In this document: positions 45,567 through 53,311 of the stretch, piece by piece
How positions within the stretch are numbered: the stretch's first letter is position 1
Layout: each line of letters opens with the position of its first letter
Source: Mucilaginibacter sp.
GTDB lineage: Bacteria; Bacteroidota; Bacteroidia; Sphingobacteriales; Sphingobacteriaceae
Assembly: GCF_028288185.1 (NCBI RefSeq)
Contig: NZ_JAQBOF010000002.1
Location: 103,066 to 167,065 of the forward strand
Direction of reading: 5' to 3'
DNA: 64,000 nt
Program-made: the position numbers and the translations under genes
The notes under the pieces: model-generated
What the model was told of the DNA's origin: nothing
Database searches by the model: none
What the model saw: the letters and a program-made list of their open reading frames with translations, nothing else

Positions 45567-45604
45567 TTATTTGCCGTGCCTATAGGGCACGGCAAATAAT
45601 TTTT
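45567..45604 (+). terminator. Strong hairpin with T-run and no upstream gene
   Basis: TTATTTGCCGTGCC and GGCACGGCAAATAA form a perfect 14-bp stem with a 5-base loop (TATAG), followed by five T on the + strand. No gene on the + strand lies upstream before the convergent NHL gene. It may end a small RNA from 45470-45566, insulate the locus, or end antisense transcription. Confidence 0.75.
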
Positions 45605-45678
45605 AAATATAATTTATTAGTAGGTATTGTAAGCACACACCATGGTCTACCGGCGCATTTTTAACAAATATTAACATA

Positions 45679-45708
45679 ATTAACCCCTTTAAAATTAACC
45701 CCTTTAAA
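45679..45708 (+). repeat. Tandem repeat, 15 bases x 2
   Basis: ATTAACCCCTTTAAA occurs twice head to tail with no mismatch. The preceding bases also contain two ATTAACA-like words. No further copies follow. Confidence 0.8.
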
Positions 45709-45756
45709 ACGATATGGGCCCCGTTGGTTGACATACTATTAGAAATTGCTTTTTTA

Positions 45757-45787
45757 TTATGTGGGAGTTACTGTACGAATTTCGAAC
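45757..45787 (-). repeat. Inverted partial copy of the tRNA-Val 3' end
   Basis: Read on the minus strand, CAGTAACTCCCACATAA (17 bases) is identical to positions 46127-46143, the last bases of the tRNA gene and its immediate flank. GTTCGAA, the T-loop word at 46118-46124, is also present at 45781-45787 with a slightly longer spacer. Such copies typically mark attachment sites of integrative elements, but no integrase is present. Confidence 0.65.
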
Positions 45788-46017
45788 TATTTTCTGTCTA
45801 ATTTGCGTTTAACCGCAGATCTGGACTTGTAAAATCTGATCTTCTTTAAATCTTCTTTCGCCTATAATTAGCTTGTAATAAACCATAAAAGTGTTTTTTA
45901 TGGCTGCTATGCTGTATGAACAATTGCACGAACACACTCAGCCGCATGCATAAGCACCTATTAACAACCTTGTTACTTACTGATAATCAACAACTAGTGG
46001 TATTATTTCATTTTTAT

Positions 46018-46048
46018 TTTGAAGAGTTGCCCAATCATTCTATATTTG
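46018..46048 (+). promoter_or_regulatory. Promoter of tRNA-Val
   Basis: TTTG (46018-46021), a 19-base spacer and TATATTTG (46041-46048) match the bacteroidetal consensus at every fixed position. The tRNA begins 15 bases after the -7 element. Confidence 0.85.
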
Positions 46049-46063
46049 CAGTCCCAAAACAAC

Positions 46064-46138
46064 GGGAGTTTAGCTCAGCTGGTTCAGAGCATCTGCCTTA
46101 CAAGCAGAGGGTCACTGGTTCGAACCCAGTAACTCCCA
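46064..46138 (+). tRNA. tRNA-Val (anticodon UAC)
   Basis: The 75-base gene folds into a full cloverleaf: acceptor GGGAGTT with AACTCCC, D arm GCTC...GAGC, anticodon stem TCTGC/GCAGA with loop CTTACAA (anticodon TAC), and T arm ACTGG-TTCGAAC-CCAGT. The discriminator base is A and the CCA end is not encoded. It is transcribed from its own promoter and has a terminator at 46146-46177. Confidence 0.97.
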
Positions 46139-46145
46139 CATAAAG

Positions 46146-46177
46146 AAAGCCTTTAGATTAAGTTCTAAGGGCTTTTT
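46146..46177 (+). terminator. Rho-independent terminator of tRNA-Val
   Basis: AAAGCCTTTAGA pairs with TCTAAGGGCTTT (12 bp, one G-T), with a 6-7 base loop, followed by T-runs. Confidence 0.9.
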
Positions 46178-46221
46178 GTTTTTTATGCCACTAGCAGCGG
46201 ACAGCGAAGCTAAATAGCTGA

Positions 46222-46360
46222 TAGTACAGTGATAGTACACGTTAGTACATAAAGAACCATAACTCAATTTTATGGTTTACTTCAAATTGCTTCTTCTTTA
46301 TAAGAGGCCAAAGCCGACAATATTTATTATATTGTAGTACGTCTAACCTACAACGTACTA
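46222..46360. repeat. Cluster of TAGTAC motifs
   Basis: TAGTAC occurs at 46222, 46233, 46243 and 46335, and its reverse GTACTA at 46355. The first three are spaced 11 and 10 bases, about one helical turn. The position just after a tRNA suggests protein-binding arm sites of a lost integrase, but no such protein is encoded. Confidence 0.5.
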
Positions 46361-46677
46361 ACACTACACTATCAACCGACCTTAGAGTACGAACAGATTA
46401 TGGGATGCGAACTCTATGACTGTCAAACGTGGCCATCCTAATTCACAGGTCTATAATCTATAAAAGACCTATATTTTTAGAAATAAATTGATGATAGCGT
46501 TATTGCAGACAAGAAATGATTTTATTTTTGCGAATGGAGGAACGTATGCATAGTAAATACAGCTTTGAATACTAGACGATAAGAATGATAATGTTAAGTA
46601 CGATTCTTAATATTTAAACAAATGCTTTAAAAAAGCTATAATTGCAAATATACCGCCAACTAATAAGTAGTTTAAAA

Positions 46678-46685
46678 TATATTTG
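46678..46685 (+). promoter_or_regulatory. Putative -7 element of the polysaccharide operon
   Basis: TATATTTG fits TAnnTTTG and lies 77 bases before the ATG at 46763. No TTTG is seen at -33, so initiation may depend on an activator. Confidence 0.45.
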
Positions 46686-46762
46686 GTAGTTTTAGAGTCT
46701 AATTTATTCAAGCTTTGCTAACAATGATAATCGATAATCGATTGGGTGTTTTTATTACTACA

Positions 46763-49039
46763 ATGCATATCAAAAACCTTCTTATATTATTTATTGCTTT
46801 TTTTATTTGTTTTAATATATACGAAGCCAAAGGGCAAGCTACTTCAAAAAAAGATTCTTTGACTAAAGTAGAATCTTCTAAGGTTAATGTTGAGCCAACG
46901 CTAACCCCAACAGTAACCAGGGAAACGCAAAAAAATGATTATTTAACAATCCCTAAGCCACACGCAAACGGGGTATTCGGATCATCGTTTTTTGACTCGC
47001 CTTCATTGTCATTTGAACCTAACCTGCGTATAGCCACTCCTACAAATTATATTTTAGGCCCTGATGATGAACTGGCTATCAATGTATCGGGTTACCAGGA
47101 AACAAATATAAAAACTACGATTGGGCCCGAAGGCACTATTTTTATACCCCAAGTTGGTGCAATTGAATTATCGGGATTAAGAATTGATGATGCCATTGCC
47201 CGTATAAAGAATAAAATGGCTCAAACTGCTTATCCTTCTCTAAAAAACAATTTATCTAGGCTTACCGTGTCCTTAGGCAAAATACGCAGTATACATATAA
47301 CTGCGATCGGTGCTTATAAGCCGGGTAATTTTACCGTATCGTCTTTCACTACTGTTTATAATGCACTTTTAGCCTGCGGCGGCCCGGGTGATATTAATAG
47401 CTACCGAAATATTGAATTACTGCGCAACAATAAAATATTTACTACGATTGACCTTTACCAGTTCTTAACCCGCGGCGATCAAAAGGGAAATGTCGTTTTA
47501 AAAGACGGCGATGTGATTAGTTTTCCTGTTTTTAAAAAGCATGTTTCAATAAGCGGACAGGTAAAACGCGGCGGAACATTTGAATTAAAGGACAATGAAA
47601 ACCTGGAAGACCTGTTATTTTTTGCAGGAGGATATACAGACAAAGCGTATAAAGCTCAAATTACAGTAAAGCAAATAACTGACCTTGAACGAAAAATAAG
47701 AACTATTTACCGGGCAGATATCCCCAATTATAAACCGCTTGATGGAGATGAGTTTAGAGTAGATGGTGTTTTAGACCGGATTGAAAATGGTGTTACCATA
47801 TCAGGACCACTTTACAGGGCTGGTGATTATGAATTAACGCCTGGCTTAACTGTGGGTACCTTGGTACAACGCGCCGGTGGATTAACGGAAGGCGCTTTTA
47901 CAGACAGGGCAACCTTAACACGCAAGCACCCGGATGGCACGCTTGATAATGTCACCTTTAACCTAACAGAGATATTAAATGGCCGGGCTGCTGATATCCC
48001 TTTGGTAAAATATGATGCAGTGAATATAGCTACAAGCGCGGAGTTTAAAACACTTTATACCATACAAATTGAAGGCGAAGTAAAAAAACCAGGAGCTTAC
48101 CCTTACAAAGCAAATCTATCATTAAAAGATATTTTTTTTGCTGCAAATGGCTTTACTGATGCGGCATCATCATACCGTGTAGAAGTAAGCAGAAGGCTTA
48201 CTACCGAGCGGTTAAATAAGGATGTGGATTCTATTGCTATTGTGTTAGTCCTTAATACCGATAAAGACCTTGCTGTTGAAAGTAACAGGTTTATACTTCA
48301 ACCTAATGATGTAATTACTGTAAGGCGTAATCCGGCGTATATTGAACAACAAAAGGTTTTTGTAGAGGGCGAGGTTTATTACCCAGGAACTTATGTACTT
48401 GAATCAAAATCAGAGCATATTAGCAGTATATTAAAACGCACGGGAGGGCTAACAGCTTTGGCTTATCCAAAAGGTATATATTTAATACGCCATACTCCTT
48501 TGGATAACGAAGAAGCGCAGGCCATTATACAAAACATTCAAAAAAATCTAAAAGACTCAACATCTAAGGTGATAGAAGATGTATCGAAAACAAATTTCAA
48601 AATACCAATAAATTTGGATAAGGTGTTAAACAAGCCGGGATCAATTGAGGATTATCAGTTGTTGGATGGCGATCAAATCTTAGTTTCAAGGATTGACCCA
48701 TTGGTTAAAGTGAGCGGACAAGTATTGTCTGCAACAAAAACGGGGTTCATTGAAGGAAAGCCCTTAAATTATTATTTGACACAGGCTGGGGGAACAACAG
48801 AAAGGGCACGTAAATCAAAAATCTACGTGCTATACGCAGATGGGCATGTGAAGAGGACGCGTAACGGTTTTTTTGGTTTGTTTAGATCATATCCTTCTAT
48901 TCAAACAGGCGCCGAAATTATAATACCGAGGAGAATTGAAAAGGTTGGTGTTTCACCGACAGAAGTAATTACCCTTACAACAGGAATGGTATCTGCACTT
49001 ACATTGATCGTTTTAACAGTAACTAGTTTAAGGAAATAA
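46763..49039 (+). CDS. Outer-membrane polysaccharide exporter (Wza-like, multi-SLBB)
   Basis: The ATG at 46763 gives 758 aa with a signal peptide (about 1-26, KNLLILFIAFFICFNI...AKGQA); an earlier TTG at 46715 adds a non-signal leader. A Poly_export domain (about 80-180; YILGPDDELAINVSGYQE) is followed by at least five SLBB-type beta-grasp repeats, recognisable from ISGQVKRGGTFELKDNE, ISGPLYRAGDYEL, IEGEVKKPGAYPYK, VEGEVYYPGTYVLE and VSGQVLSATKTGFIEGK. A hydrophobic segment ends the chain (TTGMVSALTLIVLTVTSL). It forms the channel for polymer release across the outer membrane. It is longer than E. coli Wza (about 380 aa). Confidence 0.92.
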   Translation: MHIKNLLILFIAFFICFNIYEAKGQATSKKDSLTKVESSKVNVEPTLTPTVTRETQKNDYLTIPKPHANGVFGSSFFDSPSLSFEPNLRIATPTNYILGPDDELAINVSGYQETNIKTTIGPEGTIFIPQVGAIELSGLRIDDAIARIKNKMAQTAYPSLKNNLSRLTVSLGKIRSIHITAIGAYKPGNFTVSSFTTVYNALLACGGPGDINSYRNIELLRNNKIFTTIDLYQFLTRGDQKGNVVLKDGDVISFPVFKKHVSISGQVKRGGTFELKDNENLEDLLFFAGGYTDKAYKAQITVKQITDLERKIRTIYRADIPNYKPLDGDEFRVDGVLDRIENGVTISGPLYRAGDYELTPGLTVGTLVQRAGGLTEGAFTDRATLTRKHPDGTLDNVTFNLTEILNGRAADIPLVKYDAVNIATSAEFKTLYTIQIEGEVKKPGAYPYKANLSLKDIFFAANGFTDAASSYRVEVSRRLTTERLNKDVDSIAIVLVLNTDKDLAVESNRFILQPNDVITVRRNPAYIEQQKVFVEGEVYYPGTYVLESKSEHISSILKRTGGLTALAYPKGIYLIRHTPLDNEEAQAIIQNIQKNLKDSTSKVIEDVSKTNFKIPINLDKVLNKPGSIEDYQLLDGDQILVSRIDPLVKVSGQVLSATKTGFIEGKPLNYYLTQAGGTTERARKSKIYVLYADGHVKRTRNGFFGLFRSYPSIQTGAEIIIPRRIEKVGVSPTEVITLTTGMVSALTLIVLTVTSLRK

Positions 49040-49040
49040 C

Positions 49041-50093
49041 ATGCCCGATATTATTAGTCAGGATTTTATTAAAGTTTGGCAGGAACGGGGTATCAATGTT
49101 TTATTCTATTTAATAAAAAAATGGTACTTTTTACTCTTAGCTTTAATTGTAGGCGTAGTAGTTGGATATTATACTAAGCCAGATGTTAAACCTACCTATA
49201 CGGCCAATATAAGTTTTGTTTTATCAACAGGTGATCCCAGAGGGGGTAACGGATTATCCGGATTAGCGGCACAACTTGGGTTTGACGGCACTGGCGCTGG
49301 TGGCGGAGATAACATATTTTCGGGCGATAATATTATCGAATTATTCAAATCAAGGAGTTTAATTGGGTCTGCTTTAATGGCTGTTGTAGACACCGCTACG
49401 CATCAAACATTATTAAACTATATAGCACAAAAAAAATATAGTAAGTTTTATGAAAAAAATGGGCCATTTAATAACAATCCTAAAACATATAGCAAAGCGC
49501 AAATTAGTGTATATAGAAGTGTAATTAGTTATGTTGGAAGCTCATTTATTGTATTTAAAAAAGATAAAAAATTAATTTTTTACTTAATAAGCGCCACATC
49601 AACAGATGCAAATACAGCCTATTATATTGCGAAATGTATACTTGGTGAAACAGCTCAATATTTTATAGATACTAAAACAACGATTTCTGCAACAAGTGTA
49701 AAGCTGCTTCAGCGCGAAGCGGATAGTTTGGGAATAGTATTACGCGGTACATACAACTCTACGGCTGCAATGATTGACCGGACGTATAACTTAAACCCTT
49801 CGATTAGCACTCAGCGGTCCGGTACCTTATTCAGCCAGGCCAAGGCCGCTGCTTTCGCGGGTGCTTATACAGAGGTTATGCGTAATTTAGAAATTGCTAA
49901 AATTAACTTACAAAAAGAAACCCCGTTATATAAAATTATTGATGAGCCTGAGCTTCCTTTAGCGCCTGTTATAGCAAGCACAACTAGGTATATAGTTTTC
50001 ATTTCGGCGATATTTGTATTATTAATGTTAATCATATTAGTCGCATTACGTTTATATAGAATAAATAATATTAATGATAAATCAGCAAGGTAA
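49041..50093 (+). CDS. Polysaccharide co-polymerase / chain-length protein (Wzz-like)
   Basis: The 350-aa inner-membrane protein has a transmembrane helix near each end (about 24-46 and 318-338) and a large periplasmic part with helix-forming QREADSLGIVLRGTYNSTAA. The N-terminal sequence ILFYLIKKWYFLLLAL-GVVVGYYTKPDVKPTYTANI is typical of PCP proteins. There is no cytoplasmic Wzc kinase domain or Tyr-rich tail, so it fits PCP types that work with ABC exporters. It follows the exporter gene by one base, and the next gene begins within its 3' end (20-base overlap). Confidence 0.85.
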   Translation: MPDIISQDFIKVWQERGINVLFYLIKKWYFLLLALIVGVVVGYYTKPDVKPTYTANISFVLSTGDPRGGNGLSGLAAQLGFDGTGAGGGDNIFSGDNIIELFKSRSLIGSALMAVVDTATHQTLLNYIAQKKYSKFYEKNGPFNNNPKTYSKAQISVYRSVISYVGSSFIVFKKDKKLIFYLISATSTDANTAYYIAKCILGETAQYFIDTKTTISATSVKLLQREADSLGIVLRGTYNSTAAMIDRTYNLNPSISTQRSGTLFSQAKAAAFAGAYTEVMRNLEIAKINLQKETPLYKIIDEPELPLAPVIASTTRYIVFISAIFVLLMLIILVALRLYRINNINDKSAR

Positions 50094-51378
50094 GGTATTA
50101 AGCCCAAGTATAGCTATAATTGGCTTAGGATATGTTGGGTTACCGTTAGCCATAGAGTTTGGGAAAAAGTATAAGGTAGTTGGATTTGATATTAATAATA
50201 CTCGTATTATAGAGTTATTATTAGGTATAGATCATACGCTTGAAGCTGATCCGCATGAGTTAAGTGAAAATAGTCGAACCGATAGTGAAGGTCTCGGCAC
50301 CTTTTTCACTTTTGATAAAAATGATTTGAAAGGATGTAATGTTTTTATAGTAACTGTGCCAACCCCAATTGATCAGTATAATAACCCAGACCTGACACCT
50401 CTTATTAAAGCGACAGAAACTGTGGCTAGTGTGTTAAAGAAGGGCGATATTGTTATCTATGAGTCTACCGTTTACCCTGGATGTACAGAAGAAGATTGTG
50501 TGCCAATTTTAGAAAAAATGTCAGGTTTAGTTTTTAATGAGGATTTCTTTTGCGGCTATTCGCCCGAGCGTATTAACCCGGGTGATAAAACCAGAACTTT
50601 GCCAAATATCAAAAAGGTAACCTCCGGCTCCACCCCACAAGCCGCGCAACTCATTAATGAACTGTATTTATCAATTATACCTGCAGGGACTCATTTGGCG
50701 TCATCAATAAAAGTTGCAGAAGCTGCTAAAATTATTGAAAATGCCCAGCGCGATATTAATATTGCATTCGTAAACGAGTTGTCAAAAATATTTTCTTTAT
50801 TAGATATTGATACAAATGAAGTCCTTGAGGCCGCTGCAACTAAATGGAATTTTTTGCCATTTAAGCCCGGATTGGTTGGTGGGCATTGTATAGGGGTGGA
50901 CCCTTATTATTTAGCTCAAAAAGCGACTTCTGCGGGCTATCATCCTGAAATTATATTGTCCGGCAGGCGAATTAATGACAGTATGGGGCCGTATATAGCA
51001 GATGCCGTAATTAAATTAATGGTTAAGAAACAGATAAACGTTTGGCAATCATCCATTTTAATAATGGGTTTTACATTTAAAGAAAACTGCCCGGATATAC
51101 GCAATACCAAGGTGGTTGATATTGTTAAAGAATTAAAAACTTATAACGCAGACATAACTATTTATGACCCTTGGGCTAATTGTACCGAAGTGCAAAATGA
51201 ATACAAATTGGATTGCATTAATACATTGCCTACTGACAAAACCTACGATGCAATTATATTAGCTGTAAGCCATAATGATTTCATAAAAATTGACATAACA
51301 GCTATACTAAAAACTCCGGGAGTTTTATTTGATGTTAAAGGAGTTCTTAAACCATCATTAATTGACGGAAGATTATAA
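50074..51378 (+). CDS. UDP-N-acetylhexosamine dehydrogenase (TviB/WbpO type)
   Basis: The 434-aa enzyme oxidises C6 of a UDP-HexNAc to the uronic acid with two NAD+. The N-terminal NAD motif is IAIIGLGYVGLPLA (13-26). The middle domain has AAKIIENAQRDINIAFVNEL, and the catalytic Cys is in LVGGHCIGVDPYYL. The C-terminal UDP-binding domain has GFTFKENCPDIRNTKV. The closest named relatives are Vi antigen TviB and WbpO. With the epimerase that follows, UDP-GalNAcA (or UDP-GlcNAcA) is the likely product. Confidence 0.92.
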   Translation: MINQQGKVLSPSIAIIGLGYVGLPLAIEFGKKYKVVGFDINNTRIIELLLGIDHTLEADPHELSENSRTDSEGLGTFFTFDKNDLKGCNVFIVTVPTPIDQYNNPDLTPLIKATETVASVLKKGDIVIYESTVYPGCTEEDCVPILEKMSGLVFNEDFFCGYSPERINPGDKTRTLPNIKKVTSGSTPQAAQLINELYLSIIPAGTHLASSIKVAEAAKIIENAQRDINIAFVNELSKIFSLLDIDTNEVLEAAATKWNFLPFKPGLVGGHCIGVDPYYLAQKATSAGYHPEIILSGRRINDSMGPYIADAVIKLMVKKQINVWQSSILIMGFTFKENCPDIRNTKVVDIVKELKTYNADITIYDPWANCTEVQNEYKLDCINTLPTDKTYDAIILAVSHNDFIKIDITAILKTPGVLFDVKGVLKPSLIDGRL

Positions 51379-51385
51379 TATAACT

Positions 51386-52357
51386 ATGTACAATAAACAA
51401 TATCATACCAGAGATTTAAGCAATCTTCAATTTCTTGTAACCGGTGGAGCAGGATTTATAGGGTCAAACATTGTGGAATATCTGTTAAAAAACGGTGCAA
51501 AAAAAGTGCGTGTGCTTGATAGTTTTGCTACAGGATTTTTTGAAAATATTAAAGCTTTTATGGATAATCCATCATTTGAATTATTAGTGGGAGATATAAG
51601 AGATTTTGAAACTTGTAAAAAGGCAGTTGATGGCATAGATTACATAACGCACCAGGCAGCACTTGGTTCTGTTCCGCGGTCTATTGACGACCCGATAATG
51701 AATAATGAGGTTAACATAACCGGATTTTTAAACATATTGTGTGCGGCAAAGGAAACAGAAAGTGTAAAAAGAATTATTTACGCCGCTTCATCTTCTACTT
51801 ATGGAGATAACTCAGACATAACTAAAACAGAGAATAATATTGGTAAGCCCCTTTCCCCTTATGCTATTACTAAGTATGTAAATGAATTGTATGCAGATGT
51901 TTTTGCCAAAACGTATGGAATGGAAACGATAGGATTAAGGTATTTTAATGTTTTTGGCCCGCGTCAAAGCCCAAAAGGCGCATATGCTGCTGTGATACCG
52001 TTATTTATAGATGCAGTAAAAAATGATCTTTCACCAACTATACATGGAGACGGGGAGCAAACCCGGGATTTTACATTTGTTGAAAACGCGGTTCAGGCTA
52101 ATATAAAAGCCTTTTTTGTCGAAAATACTGAGGCGGTTAACCAGGTTTATAATATAGCTTGCGGAGAAAAAACCTCACTTAATCAGCTTTTAGAAAAGAT
52201 AAATTACTTTTCTAATAAAAAAATAAATGGCATTCATACGCCGAGCCGTACAGGTGATATTAAAAATAGCTGGGCAGATATTTCAAAAGCCAAAACTCTG
52301 TTAAATTATGACCCTCTATATAAATTAGATGATGGAATACAAATAACGATAAACTAA
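51386..52357 (+). CDS. UDP-N-acetylhexosamine 4-epimerase (TviC/WbpP type SDR)
   Basis: From the ATG at 51386 the protein is 323 aa. The extended SDR fold shows VTGGAGFIGSNIVEYL, TSA-like AASSSTYGD, and the catalytic Tyr/Lys in SPYAITKYVNELYAD. HQAALGSVPRSIDDP and YFNVFGPRQSPKGAYAAVIP are characteristic of TviC/WbpP-type epimerases that interconvert UDP-GlcNAc(A) and UDP-GalNAc(A). It partners with the preceding dehydrogenase. A longer TTG form from 51362 would overlap that gene and is not favoured. Confidence 0.92.
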   Translation: MYNKQYHTRDLSNLQFLVTGGAGFIGSNIVEYLLKNGAKKVRVLDSFATGFFENIKAFMDNPSFELLVGDIRDFETCKKAVDGIDYITHQAALGSVPRSIDDPIMNNEVNITGFLNILCAAKETESVKRIIYAASSSTYGDNSDITKTENNIGKPLSPYAITKYVNELYADVFAKTYGMETIGLRYFNVFGPRQSPKGAYAAVIPLFIDAVKNDLSPTIHGDGEQTRDFTFVENAVQANIKAFFVENTEAVNQVYNIACGEKTSLNQLLEKINYFSNKKINGIHTPSRTGDIKNSWADISKAKTLLNYDPLYKLDDGIQITIN

Positions 52358-52464
52358 TGACATTACTTTACATCGACCCACGGTTTGGCAGTCGTTTTTT
52401 AACCAGTGATATCAGGACGACTAAGCCCACTTGTTTTATAAATCGAACTTTTGTTAAAATATGA
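52357..52464 (+). CDS. Candidate microprotein between epimerase and wzm
   Basis: An ATG overlaps the stop of the epimerase (TAATG) and opens a 35-codon frame, MTLLYIDPRFGSRFL..., that ends 3 bases before the wzm start. The geometry suits translational coupling along the operon. The sequence resembles nothing I recognise and could also be chance or a remnant of a lost gene. No transmembrane segment or clear motif is present. Confidence 0.25.
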   Translation: MTLLYIDPRFGSRFLTSDIRTTKPTCFINRTFVKI

Positions 52465-52467
52465 AGG

Positions 52468-53304
52468 ATGGATTATAAACAACATCAAATAATCATTGAG
52501 CCGGGTCGAACCGAAAAAAATTATTGGAAAGACTTATGGCGCTTTCGCGAGCTCTTTTACATTTTAAGTTGGCGCGATGTTAAAGTAAAATACAAACAAA
52601 CTGCGCTGGGAGTAATCTGGAGCATTTTAAGACCTTTACTGGTAATGGTTATATTTACGGTTGTTTTTAACCGTTTTGCGAAGCTTCCTGCCAATATTAA
52701 TGCCCCTTATGCCCTTTTTGTATTTGCCGGCATGCTTCCCTGGACATTTTTTTCTTCAGCATTAACAGAATGTAGTAATAGCCTGGTAGCAAACACCAAT
52801 TTAATTACTAAAGTATATTTTCCAAGATTAATTGTGCCGGCAAGTGCGGTAATAGCCAGTTTTGTCGACTTTTTAATAAGTCTGGTATTACTTTTTGTAT
52901 TATTTATTTACTATCAGTTTTTACCACCCATACAGATTTTGCTTTTGCCTATATTCCTTTTCCTTTCCTTTTTAACATCATTTAGCATAGGGTTATATTT
53001 GACAGCATTAAATGTTAAATATCGCGATTTTAGGTATATTATACCATTTATAGTGCAGTTTGGATTATATGTTTCGCCGGTAGGCTATAGCAGCAGCATT
53101 GTACCACATAAGTGGCGATTGCTATTTGATATTAACCCGGTGGTTGGTATAATAGATGGGTTTAGGTGGTGTATATTAGGTGGTAATTTAACTTCGGATA
53201 TTGAATTAAGCATGGGTATTTCTGTAGGATTAAGTTTGTTTATGCTAATTATTGCTATTAGACATTTCAGGAAAACTGAAAAAACATTTGCTGACATTAT
53301 TTAA
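52468..53304 (+). CDS. wzm: ABC-2 type polysaccharide export permease
   Basis: The 278-aa inner-membrane protein is Wzm/KpsM-like, with six hydrophobic segments and the family N-terminus LFYILSWRDVKVKYKQTALG followed by WSILRPLLVMVIF. It moves a finished, lipid-linked polymer across the inner membrane with the ATPase Wzt encoded next. The 3' end overlaps the longest reading of the wzt frame, but the true wzt ATG lies 7 bases past its stop. Confidence 0.93.
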   Translation: MDYKQHQIIIEPGRTEKNYWKDLWRFRELFYILSWRDVKVKYKQTALGVIWSILRPLLVMVIFTVVFNRFAKLPANINAPYALFVFAGMLPWTFFSSALTECSNSLVANTNLITKVYFPRLIVPASAVIASFVDFLISLVLLFVLFIYYQFLPPIQILLLPIFLFLSFLTSFSIGLYLTALNVKYRDFRYIIPFIVQFGLYVSPVGYSSSIVPHKWRLLFDINPVVGIIDGFRWCILGGNLTSDIELSMGISVGLSLFMLIIAIRHFRKTEKTFADII

Positions 53305-53311
53305 ATTTTTT

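Larger units (their letters stand above)
45470..46063. other. Intergenic region of about 590 bases
   Basis: It contains the promoter of the NHL gene (45529-45536), a hairpin terminator with no gene in front of it (45567-45604), a perfect tandem repeat (45679-45708), an inverted partial copy of the tRNA-Val 3' end (45757-45787) and the promoter of the tRNA (46018-46048). I see no protein-coding gene; a frame at 45916-46143 overlaps the tRNA. Confidence 0.6.
46139..46762. other. Non-coding stretch between tRNA-Val and the polysaccharide locus
   Basis: After the tRNA terminator comes a stretch with helically phased TAGTAC motifs (46222-46360) and then AT-rich sequence with only tiny frames; none is supported. 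The -7 element of the polysaccharide operon lies at 46678-46685. The composition shifts to markedly AT-rich here. Confidence 0.6.

Noticed and set aside
45679..45708. Start of a CRISPR array
   Set aside because: Only two 15-base units with no spacer; no cas gene in the window.
45916..46143. 75-codon frame on the + strand
   Set aside because: It runs straight through the tRNA-Val gene, so its second half is tRNA sequence.
46139..46762. Remnant integrase gene beside the tRNA
   Set aside because: All frames are very short (for example 15 codons at 46416-46463) and none shows tyrosine-recombinase motifs.
46715..46762. Upstream TTG start for the polysaccharide exporter
   Set aside because: It would put 16 residues in front of a well-formed signal peptide that starts at the ATG 46763.
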